Origin: Rhodoferax sp. | GTDB taxonomy: Bacteria > Pseudomonadota > Gammaproteobacteria > Burkholderiales > Burkholderiaceae_C | NCBI RefSeq assembly: GCF_028714215.1 | Contig: NZ_JAQTMS010000022.1 | Coordinates: forward strand, 1-64,000 | Direction of reading: 5' to 3' | Length of the DNA stretch: 64,000 nt | Shown here: piece by piece, positions 8,495-16,708 of the stretch | Layout of the letters: each line of letters begins with the position of its first letter | How positions within the stretch are numbered: the first letter of the stretch is position 1 | Made by a program: the position numbers and the translations under genes | Notes under the pieces: generated by a model | Told to the model about the DNA's origin: nothing | Database searches by the model: none | The model's input: only the letters and a program-made list of their open reading frames with translations

Positions 8495-9496
8495 CTAGCG
8501 CAACCCGGTCTTGCGCGACACCGGCGGCAGTGCCAGATGGTCGCTGTGGGAATTTTTCTTGACGCGCTTGGGGGTGGCACTCTTGGACAGCGAGGCCAGC
8601 GCCACAAACCAGGCCTTGGGCATGTCGATCGGCAAGCCGATCGGGATACCGGCCAGCTTGGGCGTCAGATGAAACGGATGACCGGGACTTTGAAACCCCG
8701 GCTCGGTGCAACTGATGCAGGCGTAGCCGGCGCGCGTGCAGGAGCCGTAACCGTTCCACAAGCGGCTGTTGCAGTCGGCGTGCGCCTGCGTGCCCTTGCA
8801 GCCCATGTTCTCCATGGTGCAGCCCAGGTCCGAGGGTTTGGCGGCGCTGGCCTTGTACTCGTAATACTCGTTGCGCGTGCAACCGTGGTGCACCAGTTGA
8901 TCGGCATAAAAACGCGGGCGCCCCAGCGGGTCCAGATCGGCGGCCGTCAACAAACCGGCGGCCAGCGCCATTAATGTGTCGGTGACCCAGCCGGGGTGCG
9001 TCGGACAGCCGGCAATGTTGATCACCGGCAAGCCGCCGCGAGCGCGAAAACCAGCCCCCAGCAAACCCCCTTGGCGCTCGTCCTCGTACTGCAGGCCGCA
9101 GGCGTCGGTCGGGTTGCTGCCGCTGGCCGTGATGCCGCCCCAGGCGGCGCAACTGCCCACCGCCAGCACATGCGTGGCGACGGCTGACAATCGGCGCACC
9201 CAGGCTATCATCGCAACACCGGTGCCGGCCAGCACATGGAAGCGCCCGCTGCCCTGCGGGCCGCGCAGCAGAGCACCTTCGATGCACAGCGCATCCAGCC
9301 GCACGCGGCCGGCCAGGCAGTCCTCCAGCAGGTCCAGCAAATCCTGCCCGCCTTGCAGCGACAAGGCGGGATGCCACAGCAGCTCTATGCCATTGCCGCG
9401 CAGCAAGGCCGGGAAGTTGACCGTGTCGGCGCACAGCAGCGACATGCTGCAGCCGCCACAGCCGCCGGACTGCAACCACAGCACATTAAGCGTCAT
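8495..9496 (-). CDS. hoxB: Regulatory [NiFe]-hydrogenase small subunit
   Basis: This is the iron-sulfur electron-transfer subunit of the H2 sensor, 333 residues. It begins directly with the cluster domain (LWLQSGGCGGCSMSLLC, Cys13, Cys16 and Cys22) and lacks the long Tat signal of membrane-bound uptake hydrogenases. It is thus predicted to be cytoplasmic, as in HoxB/HupU. Further cluster ligands are seen in GSCAAWGG and AGCPTHPG and in the C-terminal Cys-rich segment (HHGCTRNEYYEY, then LGCTMENMGCKG and SCTRAGYACISC). The ATG at 9496 has GGGGA upstream. hoxV precedes it by 46 bases and hoxC follows, so all three are probably co-transcribed. Confidence 0.93.
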   Translation of the reverse strand: MTLNVLWLQSGGCGGCSMSLLCADTVNFPALLRGNGIELLWHPALSLQGGQDLLDLLEDCLAGRVRLDALCIEGALLRGPQGSGRFHVLAGTGVAMIAWVRRLSAVATHVLAVGSCAAWGGITASGSNPTDACGLQYEDERQGGLLGAGFRARGGLPVINIAGCPTHPGWVTDTLMALAAGLLTAADLDPLGRPRFYADQLVHHGCTRNEYYEYKASAAKPSDLGCTMENMGCKGTQAHADCNSRLWNGYGSCTRAGYACISCTEPGFQSPGHPFHLTPKLAGIPIGLPIDMPKAWFVALASLSKSATPKRVKKNSHSDHLALPPVSRKTGLR

Positions 9497-9542
9497 GTAG
9501 TCCCCAGTTTCATGATTCGTTGGCCTCCCCGCTGGCAGCAGT

Positions 9543-10691
9543 CTATACCGTGCAGACCACGCACGGGTCGAAGGCGGCAGCCAGGGTGCGCGCCGCCGCC
9601 GTATCGTCCGGCGACAAAGCCGCCAAGGCATGCGCCAGCGCGCCGTCCGGGTGAAAATTCCACTCGGTCGGCGCCAGCACCCGGTAGTCCCGCACCCTGC
9701 CGTCGGCGTCAAGCTGCACCCAGTGCAGCAGCAGGCCACGGGCCATCTCGCACCAGCCCAGCGCCTGACCCTTGCCCAGACTCAGAGAACCCGTTGCCAG
9801 CAGCGGCGCACTGCCCTGGCTGGGTGTGCTGGGGTCGGCGGCGGCGAGTTCCACCAGTTCCAGCCAGCGCGCGCTCAGACGGGTCCAGGCGCTGGGCTGC
9901 GTCTGTGCCTGCCCGTGCCGCTGCCGCAGGCGTGACCAGGCGCCGGTTTCGGCACATTGGCCCAGCCAGGTCGGGCGCTGCACAAAGTCGGGCTCCTCCA
10001 CCAGCGATCGCGCCAACTGACGCAAGCGGGCGCTCTGTAGCGCCGGGTCTTCATCCAGCAGGTCCAGGCAGCGCATCTGCGGTGCCAGCGCCTGTGCAAT
10101 CGGCTGCCAGGCGGCCAGACAGTAGGCCGGCGCCAGCTGCGGCGCCTGCGCCCGGCACCATGCGGCGAAGGCATCCGGATCACGACAGGCGGCCAGCCAG
10201 GCAAGCACGGATTGACCCAGGACGTGCTGCTCCAACCAGGCACGCAAAGCAGCCAGCAACTGCCACGCCACCGCAGCATCCGTGACCGGGCTGGCGGTTC
10301 CCAGCGGCAGCGGACAGCCACTCAGCCAACCCAGGTTGCGGGCGTCGGCGTGCGCCTGCGGCAGCCGTTGCGGCCAGTCCAGCGCCATGCTGCGCAAGTG
10401 GTCGCGCGCGGTCTCCAGCCACAACAGCACCGGCGCTTCATTGAGCGGGACTGGTGACCCGACCTGCGCAGCGGCCAGCGCCAGGTTGGCGGTGCGGCGA
10501 TGCGCGTGGGCACACAGGGTGAACACACTGCTCAGGCTGCGGCTGACTTCGCTGCCCCGTTGACCGCGCAGCAGACGTCCCAGACGCCCGGCCCCCAGCA
10601 CCGGACGCTGGCCGACAATGCTGCGCGTCGTGCCGGGGTGCAACTGGTACTGCCCGCTGAGCGCTTCCCACGACGTCAGTTCAGTGCTCAC
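9543..10691 (-). CDS. hoxV: HoxV/HupK-like hydrogenase maturation protein
   Basis: This 382-residue protein is a degenerate relative of hydrogenase large subunits. It keeps the C-terminal pair FDPCVVCTV (Cys377, Cys380). The N-terminal RVEG/RICGIC region is reduced to a single Cys (VFTLCAHAHRRTA, Cys60). HoxV/HupK proteins are thought to act as scaffolds for Fe(CN)2CO assembly or delivery to the large subunit. The start is a GTG overlapping the TGA of cca (GTGA), suggesting translational coupling to that housekeeping gene. Its place directly ahead of hoxBC is unusual, because family members more often sit in uptake hydrogenase operons. It may serve the sensor or a hydrogenase encoded elsewhere. 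Confidence 0.82.
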   Translation of the reverse strand: MSTELTSWEALSGQYQLHPGTTRSIVGQRPVLGAGRLGRLLRGQRGSEVSRSLSSVFTLCAHAHRRTANLALAAAQVGSPVPLNEAPVLLWLETARDHLRSMALDWPQRLPQAHADARNLGWLSGCPLPLGTASPVTDAAVAWQLLAALRAWLEQHVLGQSVLAWLAACRDPDAFAAWCRAQAPQLAPAYCLAAWQPIAQALAPQMRCLDLLDEDPALQSARLRQLARSLVEEPDFVQRPTWLGQCAETGAWSRLRQRHGQAQTQPSAWTRLSARWLELVELAAADPSTPSQGSAPLLATGSLSLGKGQALGWCEMARGLLLHWVQLDADGRVRDYRVLAPTEWNFHPDGALAHALAALSPDDTAAARTLAAAFDPCVVCTV

Positions 10692-11944
10692 AGTGCCGCC
10701 TTCACGGCCTCAACCCGTGCCTTGTGAATCAGCTCACCGATCAACTTGCCATTGACACCTTTTGCCATCGCGTCGGCAGCCACTGTGTCGGTAGCCACCG
10801 ATTGCGCCGCCGTCAGTGCCGCCAACAGGCGGGCACGCTGCGGGTACGGCTCATCCTGCAAGCCGAGTCGGCCTCGTGCGTCGCATTCGCAGGCCAGCAA
10901 AATGGCGGCAAAGCGGGCCGGCTTGCGAATGGCATCGCAGCGCTCCAGCAAGCGCAGCATGGCTGCCGCACCCAGGTCAGCGCTGCGGTGAATGTTGCCG
11001 TGCTCGCGCGCCACCACATCGGCCAGTTCGCGACACTCGGTAGGCACGCGCAGACGCTCGCAAACGCCCTTCAGCAGGCGCGCGCTGCGTTCCTCATGAC
11101 CCAGGTGGCGCGGCAGCAGATCGACCGGCGTGGTGCCCTTGCCAAGGTCATGCAACAGGCAGGCTACGCGCACCGGCAGCGCTGTCTTGAGTTGCGCGCT
11201 CAGGTCCAGCACCAGCATCAGGTGCACACCGGTGTCGATCTCGGGGTGGTATTCGGCGCGCTGCGGCACACCCCACAGTCGGTCCACCTCGGGCAGCAGG
11301 CGCGCCAGCGCGCCGCAATCGCGCAGCACGGCGAACATGCGCGACGGCGTGTCTTCCATCAGCCCCTTGGCCAGCTCTTGCCAGACGCGCTCGGCCACCA
11401 GGTGATCGACTTCGTCCTCCAGCACCATCTCACGCATCAGCGCCATGGTCTCGGGCGCCACCGTGAAGTCGGCAAAGCGTGCCGCCAGCCGTGCCACGCG
11501 CAGCACGCGCACCGGGTCTTCCCGAAAAGCCGGCGTCACATGGCGAAACACCCGTGCCGCCAGATCGCGCTGCCCGCCATAGGGGTCGATCAGCGTCAAT
11601 TCGCTGATGTCAAAGCTGCCGTCAGACCGGAGGGAATCGGCAGCGGCAGCGATCGCATTGACGGTCAGATCGCGGCGCGACAGATCCTGCTCCAGCGTCA
11701 CATCGACGCTGGCGTTGAAGGCAAAGCCGTGGTAGCCACGCGCCGTCTTGCGCTCGGTGCGGGCCAGCGCGTACTCGTCCTTGGTGCGCGGATGCAGAAA
11801 GACCGGGAAGTCACGCCCCACCGGCAGGTAGCCCTGCGCCACCATCGCCTCGGGCGTGCTGCCCACCACGACCCAGTCGCGGTCCTTCACCGTCAGCCCC
11901 AACAAGGCATCACGCAACGCTCCGCCAACCAGGTATGTTTGCAT
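10688..11944 (-). CDS. cca: CCA-adding tRNA nucleotidyltransferase (multifunctional)
   Basis: This enzyme adds or repairs the 3' CCA of tRNAs. It begins with the class II nucleotidyltransferase signature (MQTYLVGGALRDALLG, about residues 1-16). The catalytic acidic region RDWVVVG and the arm RRDLTVNAIA follow. An HD phosphohydrolase domain lies in the C-terminal half (CLLHDLGKG near residue 250, REHGNIH near 305), as in E. coli-type Cca. The start at 11944 matches the family N-terminus; an ATG 27 bases upstream is possible. It is 418 residues long. Its stop overlaps the start of hoxV. Confidence 0.92.
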   Translation of the reverse strand: MQTYLVGGALRDALLGLTVKDRDWVVVGSTPEAMVAQGYLPVGRDFPVFLHPRTKDEYALARTERKTARGYHGFAFNASVDVTLEQDLSRRDLTVNAIAAAADSLRSDGSFDISELTLIDPYGGQRDLAARVFRHVTPAFREDPVRVLRVARLAARFADFTVAPETMALMREMVLEDEVDHLVAERVWQELAKGLMEDTPSRMFAVLRDCGALARLLPEVDRLWGVPQRAEYHPEIDTGVHLMLVLDLSAQLKTALPVRVACLLHDLGKGTTPVDLLPRHLGHEERSARLLKGVCERLRVPTECRELADVVAREHGNIHRSADLGAAAMLRLLERCDAIRKPARFAAILLACECDARGRLGLQDEPYPQRARLLAALTAAQSVATDTVAADAMAKGVNGKLIGELIHKARVEAVKAAL

Positions 11945-11998
11945 GCTTGGCAGTTTACCCAAATGGGTCATGCGGCGGCATCGAGACTTGGCCGCCCC

Positions 11999-13132
11999 TC
12001 AATCCAGCGTCTGCCGGTAGCGCTTGAGGGCGATGACGCCGGCGACGAACAGAAAGGCCAGCATGGGCCACAGTTCCGGCAGCACTTGCGCCGCCGTGTT
12101 GCCCTTGAGCAGGATGCCGCGCACGATGCGCAGAAAATGGGTCAGCGGCAGCACCTCGCCGATCCACTGCGCCCACACCGGCATGGCCCGGAACGGGAAC
12201 ATGAAGCCCGACAGCAGCATCGACGGCAGGAAGAAAAAGAAGGTCATCTGCACCGCCTGCAACTGATTGCGCGCGACCGTGGAAAAGGTGAAACCGACCG
12301 CCAGATTGGCGACGATGAAAACACCTATCATGGCCATCAGCAGCGCAAAGCTGCCGACCATGGGCACCTCGAACAGCAGGAAAGCGGCCGCCATGACAAC
12401 CCCCAACTGAAGATAGCCGATCACCACATTGGGCAGGATCTTGCCGACCATCACTTCGCTGGGGCGCACCGGTGTCGCCAGCAGGTTTTCCATGGTGCCG
12501 CGTTCGCGCTCGCGCGTCATGCCCAGCCCCGTCAGCATCACCATGGTCATGGTCAGTATGGTGCCTATCAGGCCCGGCACGATGTTGTAGCGCGACAGTC
12601 CCTCCGGGTTGTAGCGTTTGTGAATCCGCAGCTCGAACGGCGCCGGCGTGCCCTGCAAGGCGCGCAGCGGCCCGGTCAGATCGTGGCGCAGCGCCTGGCT
12701 TGCCACCAGATTGAGCGCCGCCAGCGCGTTGCCGGATGCGGAAGGGTCAGTGGCATCGACCGAGACCAGAATCGCCGGCATCTCGCCGCGCACCACATCG
12801 CGTGAAAAGTTGGCCGGTATGACGACCAGAAACTGGGCCTGCCCGTTGGCGATCAGCGCTTCGCCCTGGCTCTCGCTGATGCCGCTGTGGCTGACGCGAA
12901 AATAGCCGGTGTTTTGCAGGGCAGCGACAAAGCTGCGCGCCATGGCGCTGTTGTCGCTGCTGACCACGGCCGTCGGCAGGCCTTTCGGGTCGGTGTTGAT
13001 GGCGTAGCCGAACAACACCAGCTGCAGGATCGGAATCCCCACCGCCATGGCGAAGGTCAGGCGGTCGCGCATCATCTGCTGGAATTCCTTGATGAAAACC
13101 GCCAGCATGCGGTGCCATGAAAATCGTGTCAT
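11999..13132 (-). CDS. ABC-2 type efflux permease (YbhR/YhhJ-like)
   Basis: This inner-membrane permease of 377 residues has one N-terminal membrane segment (about 27-46, VGIPILQLVLFGYAI), a long extracytoplasmic domain (about 50-175), and five further segments in the C-terminal half. The cytoplasmic motif ERERGTMENLLATPV is typical of ABC-2 drug and lipid exporters. It is the last gene of a TetR-HlyD-ATPase-permease operon and overlaps the ATPase gene by 4 bases. The E. coli YbhGFSR system has two permeases; here there is one, presumably a homodimer. The substrate is unknown. Confidence 0.9.
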   Translation of the reverse strand: MTRFSWHRMLAVFIKEFQQMMRDRLTFAMAVGIPILQLVLFGYAINTDPKGLPTAVVSSDNSAMARSFVAALQNTGYFRVSHSGISESQGEALIANGQAQFLVVIPANFSRDVVRGEMPAILVSVDATDPSASGNALAALNLVASQALRHDLTGPLRALQGTPAPFELRIHKRYNPEGLSRYNIVPGLIGTILTMTMVMLTGLGMTRERERGTMENLLATPVRPSEVMVGKILPNVVIGYLQLGVVMAAAFLLFEVPMVGSFALLMAMIGVFIVANLAVGFTFSTVARNQLQAVQMTFFFFLPSMLLSGFMFPFRAMPVWAQWIGEVLPLTHFLRIVRGILLKGNTAAQVLPELWPMLAFLFVAGVIALKRYRQTLD

Positions 13133-14082
13133 GCGTCCACCCCAAGCCGGTCGCCGGCAGCCGAGAAATTGTCCTGGGCGCGCGCAATCAGACTGATGAA
13201 AACGTCCTCCAGATTGGCTTCGGTCGGCGTCACGCGCAAGCCTGGCTGCTGCCGCACATTCTTCAGCGCTTGCTCCACCAGCTCGCCGTCTTGTCCGGCC
13301 ACGTGCACCGCGTTGCCGAAGGCCGCCACGCTCAGGACGCCGGGCGCTGCCTTGAGCGGCTCCAGCAAGGCCTGCACGCCCTGGCCTTCGATGGACCAGA
13401 CTTTCAAGTTCGAGCTTTCAATGATTTCGCGCTCCGAGCCGCGCGCCAGAATGTTGCCGTAAGCGATGTAGACCAGGTCGTGGCAGCGCTCGGCTTCGTC
13501 CATGTAATGCGTGGACACCAGCACAGTGATGCCCTGCGCCGCCAGCTGGTGAATCTGGTCCCAGAAGTCGCGCCGCGCCTTCGGATCGACGCCGGCGGTG
13601 GGCTCGTCCAGCAACAGCAATCGGGGCTCATGGATCAGACAGGCGGCCAGCGCCAGGCGCTGCTTCCAGCCACCCGACAGAGTGCCCGCCAGTTGCTGCT
13701 GGCGCGCGGTGAGCCCGAGCCGCTCCAGCGCCAGATCGACCGCCGCACGGCGCTGCGCAAGACCAAACAGGCGCGCCACAAAGTCGAGGTTCTGCCGAAT
13801 CGAGAGATCGTCGTAGAGACCGAACTTCTGCGTCATGTACCCGACCTGGCGCTTGATCGCACGTGCCTCCTGGATGATGTCCAGGCCCAGGCATTGGCCG
13901 CTGCCGGCATCGGGTGTCAACAGGCCGCACAGCATGCGGATGGTGGTGGTTTTTCCGCTGCCGTTGGGGCCTAGAAAACCGCAAATCCGTCCGGCGCCCA
14001 CTTGCAGATCTATGTGATCGACGACGGCGCGACCGCCGTAATTCTTGGTCAGTCCGCTGACGTCAATCGCCAGTGGGCTCAT
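13129..14082 (-). CDS. ABC transporter ATP-binding protein (YbhF-like, single domain)
   Basis: This is a cytoplasmic ATPase subunit of 317 residues. Walker A is GPNGSGKTT (about 38-46), the signature is LSGGWKQRL, Walker B is LLLLDEPTAGVD, and a switch His lies in VLVSTHYMDEAERC. The C-terminal 80 residues form the extra domain common in ABC-2 exporter ATPases. E. coli YbhF carries two ATPase domains in tandem; this one has a single domain. It overlaps the HlyD gene and the permease gene by 4 bases each, so the operon is tightly coupled. Confidence 0.92.
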   Translation of the reverse strand: MSPLAIDVSGLTKNYGGRAVVDHIDLQVGAGRICGFLGPNGSGKTTTIRMLCGLLTPDAGSGQCLGLDIIQEARAIKRQVGYMTQKFGLYDDLSIRQNLDFVARLFGLAQRRAAVDLALERLGLTARQQQLAGTLSGGWKQRLALAACLIHEPRLLLLDEPTAGVDPKARRDFWDQIHQLAAQGITVLVSTHYMDEAERCHDLVYIAYGNILARGSEREIIESSNLKVWSIEGQGVQALLEPLKAAPGVLSVAAFGNAVHVAGQDGELVEQALKNVRQQPGLRVTPTEANLEDVFISLIARAQDNFSAAGDRLGVDA

Positions 14083-15062
14083 GGCGCGCGCCCGGTGGCC
14101 GCTGGCCGCACGTCCAGCGGCTGCCCGGGATGCAACAGCGTGCCTTGCGGGGAATCCGGGCTGGCTTCCACCAGGTACACCAGTTTGGCGCGCTGGGCGT
14201 TGGAATAGATGACCGGCGGCGTGTATTCGACCTGGGTCGCGATGCGGGTCACGTGGGCCGCGATGGGGGCCGGGCAGCCGTCACAGCTCAGCAGCACGGC
14301 CTGGCCCGGTGTGACCTGGGCCAGTTGGGCCTCGGGCACAAAGAAGCGCGCCTTCACGTTTTGCGGCGGCAGCAAGGCCAGCACCGCTTGACCGGCAGGA
14401 ACGAATTCGCCGGCGCGAAAAAACACCTCCGACACCAGAGCATCCAGCGGCGCCGTCTGTTGCTTTTGTCCTTCACGCCATTTGCTTTGGCGCAAGGCTT
14501 CGCTCGCCGCCGTCGCCGTCGCCTGCGTCGCCACACGTTCGTCCTCGCGGGCCGGCAGACGGGCCACGCGCAGGGCGGCCGTGAGTTCGGCCACGCGGGC
14601 CTGCGCCTGCGCGACGGCCGTGCTGGCATCGTCCAGCCGCGACTTCGAAATGAAACCTTGGGTTACCAACTGTTGCTGCCGCGCCAATTCGCTTTGCATG
14701 AAGACAGCGCTGGCCTGCGCTTGCGCCAGTTGCGCCTGGGTCACGGCAATTTCATCGCTGCGCCGTCCCTTGTCCAGGTTGGTGGCTTGCGCGCGGGCGC
14801 TGACCAGGCGGGCTGCCGCCTCGTCGCTGGCGCCGCGCTCGGCTTCGGCGTCCAGCGCAAACAAGACGGCATTTTTGACCACTGTTTGCCCCGCTTGCAC
14901 AGCCATGGCTTCGAGCCGGCCGGCCAGCGGTGCGGCGATGTAAACGTAATCGCCTTCGGCGTAGCCGGACCAGCCCGGCGTGGGCCGTTCCGAGCAGGCC
15001 ACCAGCCCCAGCAGAACAGGGCATAACAGCAGACAGCGCGATAGGGATATTCGATCATGCAT
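14079..15062 (-). CDS. HlyD-type periplasmic adaptor lipoprotein (YbhG-like)
   Basis: This membrane-fusion protein of 327 residues is predicted to link the ABC exporter to an outer-membrane channel. The N-terminus has a signal peptide ending in a lipobox (LLGLVAC, Cys at about residue 22). A lipoyl half-motif (AAPLAGRLEAMAVQAGQTV) follows. A long alpha-hairpin lies at about 90-200 (AQAQASAVFMQSELARQQQL), with beta-barrel sequences at the C-terminus. The start at 15062 gives the signal peptide directly. It overlaps the TetR gene by 8 bases. No outer-membrane factor is in this operon. Confidence 0.9.
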   Translation of the reverse strand: MHDRISLSRCLLLCPVLLGLVACSERPTPGWSGYAEGDYVYIAAPLAGRLEAMAVQAGQTVVKNAVLFALDAEAERGASDEAAARLVSARAQATNLDKGRRSDEIAVTQAQLAQAQASAVFMQSELARQQQLVTQGFISKSRLDDASTAVAQAQARVAELTAALRVARLPAREDERVATQATATAASEALRQSKWREGQKQQTAPLDALVSEVFFRAGEFVPAGQAVLALLPPQNVKARFFVPEAQLAQVTPGQAVLLSCDGCPAPIAAHVTRIATQVEYTPPVIYSNAQRAKLVYLVEASPDSPQGTLLHPGQPLDVRPAATGRAP

Positions 15063-15702
15063 GATGAAGCTTCTTTCTTTTACCGGCCAGCGCGGCCAGG
15101 GCGCGGTCAACCCGTTCGGCAATGCCTTTGTCGCTGAGCACGTCCGAATAGACTTGCGTTGAGAATTGGGGCGGTGCCATGCCCATGCGAACGGCACTGG
15201 GTGCCAGCAACATCGGCGCCACCACCGCGCCCATCAAAAAAGTGAAGCGCTGCATCGGCGCCATGGGCGCAACGGCGCCGTCCCGCTCCGCCTCGGCCAG
15301 CAATGCCATCAACAACTCAAGATGGCGCGCGCCGTTCTGCCGCAAAAACTCAAGCGCCACCAGCTCGCCGCCAGCGGCATCGGTCCAGACGCGCGCAATC
15401 CACTGACCATGCTCGCGCATCAGGCGTCCCAACAAGCACAAGGCCTGGCGCAAGCGCTCCAAGGCGACGCCGGATTGCGCAACCTGAAAGTGCAACTGGG
15501 AAAACATTTCGTCGTACATCTGTTGCAGCAGGGTACGCAAAAAGATTTCCTTGCTCTTGAAGTGGTAATGAAACATGCCGACGTTGACCTGCGCATGCTG
15601 GGCCAGCAGCCGCAACGAAAGCCCGGCACAGCCATGCCGCGGGAATAGCTCGCGGCCGCTTTGCAGCAGAATTTGATCGATATTGCGGGATGGACGGGGC
15701 AT
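15055..15702 (-). CDS. TetR family repressor (CecR-like)
   Basis: This 215-residue regulator has an N-terminal TetR HTH (about 10-55, including LSLRLLAQHAQVNVGMFHYH) and a CecR-like C-terminal ligand domain. It is the first gene of the HlyD-ABC operon, as cecR (ybiH) is for ybhGFSR in E. coli, and so is probably its repressor. The start at 15702 fits the family; an in-frame ATG at 15723 is possible. Promoter-like elements and a near-palindrome lie directly upstream. Confidence 0.88.
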   Translation of the reverse strand: MPRPSRNIDQILLQSGRELFPRHGCAGLSLRLLAQHAQVNVGMFHYHFKSKEIFLRTLLQQMYDEMFSQLHFQVAQSGVALERLRQALCLLGRLMREHGQWIARVWTDAAGGELVALEFLRQNGARHLELLMALLAEAERDGAVAPMAPMQRFTFLMGAVVAPMLLAPSAVRMGMAPPQFSTQVYSDVLSDKGIAERVDRALAALAGKRKKLHHA

Positions 15703-15726
15703 GATGAAGCACGTTCCAAACATTAC

Positions 15727-15777
15727 TAGCCAATTGACTAATAATCGAATTGTGCGCGTCGCGCAGCCTTCGGTCAA
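15727..15777 (-). promoter_or_regulatory. Promoter and likely operator of the TetR efflux operon
   Basis: On the minus strand, TTGACC (15772-15777) and CACAAT (15749-15754) are separated by 17 bases. Just downstream of the predicted transcription start lies TAGTCAATTGGCTA (15727-15740), a near-palindrome with 12 of 14 positions symmetric around CAATTG. A repressor bound there would block the promoter and autoregulate the operon. The elements are seen in the sequence; the function is inferred. Confidence 0.6.
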
Positions 15778-15811
15778 GCGCCTTGTTTCTTCATGCCGAT
15801 AAGGCGGCGTA

Positions 15812-15840
15812 TTGACAATAGATACACATTGACTTAAGAT
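15812..15840 (+). promoter_or_regulatory. Sigma-70 promoter of the DUF1778-GNAT operon
   Basis: A consensus -35 TTGACA (15812-15817) and TAAGAT (15835-15840) are separated by exactly 17 bases. The start would fall near 15847, about 32 bases before the antitoxin ATG. Strong promoters held down by an antitoxin-toxin complex are usual for these modules. Confidence 0.75.
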
Positions 15841-15878
15841 TGCCGCATCTGTTGTCTATGCCACCCAAGGAAACTTTC

Positions 15879-16151
15879 ATGCGTGATGCCGCCATCAACC
15901 TGCGCGCTCTTCCCGATCAACGCGCGCTCATTGACCACGCTGCTCAATTGCTTGGCAAGAACCGCTCGGACTTCATGCTGGAGGCCGCCTGCGACAAAGC
16001 ACGCTCGGTGATGCTGGATCAGGTGTTCTTCGGCCTGGACGCCGACCGGTTTCGTCAGTTCACGAAATTGCTGGACGCGCCACCGAAGCCCAATCCGGGC
16101 CTTGATCGCCTGATGGCCGTCAAGGCGCCCTGGACCAATGCCAAGGCATGA
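15879..16151 (+). CDS. DUF1778 (TacA-type) antitoxin
   Basis: This 90-residue protein has an N-terminal ribbon-helix-helix domain (MRDAAINLRALPDQRALIDH, with LLGKNRSDFMLEAACDKA after it). Its C-terminal tail is predicted to wrap the acetyltransferase toxin. The ATG at 15879 is preferred because AAGGAA lies 7 bases upstream and the family begins here; ATG at 15858 is an alternative. Its stop overlaps the toxin start by 4 bases. Confidence 0.9.
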   Translation: MRDAAINLRALPDQRALIDHAAQLLGKNRSDFMLEAACDKARSVMLDQVFFGLDADRFRQFTKLLDAPPKPNPGLDRLMAVKAPWTNAKA

Positions 16152-16645
16152 ACCTGCAACTGTCGGCACCAACGCCACTGGCCAGCGCCCACCAGGTGAA
16201 TGAATTCGAGTGCGGTGAGCCGGTCCTTGACGAGTGGCTCAAACGGCGGGCCATGGCCAACCAATTGAGTGGCGCCACTCGGACGTTTGTCGTGGCGGAT
16301 CAAGACCAGCGTGTCTACGGCTATTACGCCCTGGCTGCCGGCGCCGTAGCGCACAAGCTGGCAAGCAGCGCGGTACGTCGCAATATGCCCGACCCGATCC
16401 CTGTCATGGTGTTGGCCCGTCTAGCCGTCGACACCCGCGCACAAGGCATCAAGCTGGGGGCCGCCATGCTGCGCGATGCGGTCAACCGGGCCGTTGCCGT
16501 GTCGGAAAACGCCGGCGTCAGGGCCTTGCTGGTGCACGCTCTGCATGACCGGGCCAGACTGTTCTATGAACATTACGGGTTTCAGGTGTCGCCGACGCAT
16601 CCGCTGACGCTGATGTTGCGACTGAACATCGCAAGACCCGGCTAG
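16148..16645 (+). CDS. GNAT acetyltransferase toxin (TacT/AtaT-like)
   Basis: This 165-residue GNAT fold enzyme is predicted to block translation by acetylating the amino acid on charged tRNAs. Visible features are the family N-terminus (FECGEPVLDEWLKRRA), the beta4-alpha3 region VLARLAVDTRAQGIKLGAAM that binds acetyl-CoA, and the C-terminal FYEHYGF with the likely catalytic Tyr. The pyrophosphate loop reads AQGIKLG instead of the more common QGxGLG. It is paired with the DUF1778 antitoxin by a 4-base overlap. Which tRNA it targets cannot be told. Confidence 0.9.
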   Translation: MNLQLSAPTPLASAHQVNEFECGEPVLDEWLKRRAMANQLSGATRTFVVADQDQRVYGYYALAAGAVAHKLASSAVRRNMPDPIPVMVLARLAVDTRAQGIKLGAAMLRDAVNRAVAVSENAGVRALLVHALHDRARLFYEHYGFQVSPTHPLTLMLRLNIARPG

Positions 16646-16708
16646 TTCTCTTTCTGAAGCCCATGCCTGCTTCTTCAACAAAATACAAAACCTTGTCTGT
16701 CTTCCCAC

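Noticed and set aside
6999-9496. Energy-conserving uptake hydrogenase
   Set aside because: The small subunit has no Tat signal, the large subunit has no C-terminal maturation peptide, and no cytochrome or protease gene is present. The regulatory type fits better.
10724-12805. Plus-strand open frame of 693 codons
   Set aside because: It lies antisense to cca and the ABC permease, both with clear family motifs. It is His/Gln/Arg-rich, as shadow frames in G+C-rich DNA are.
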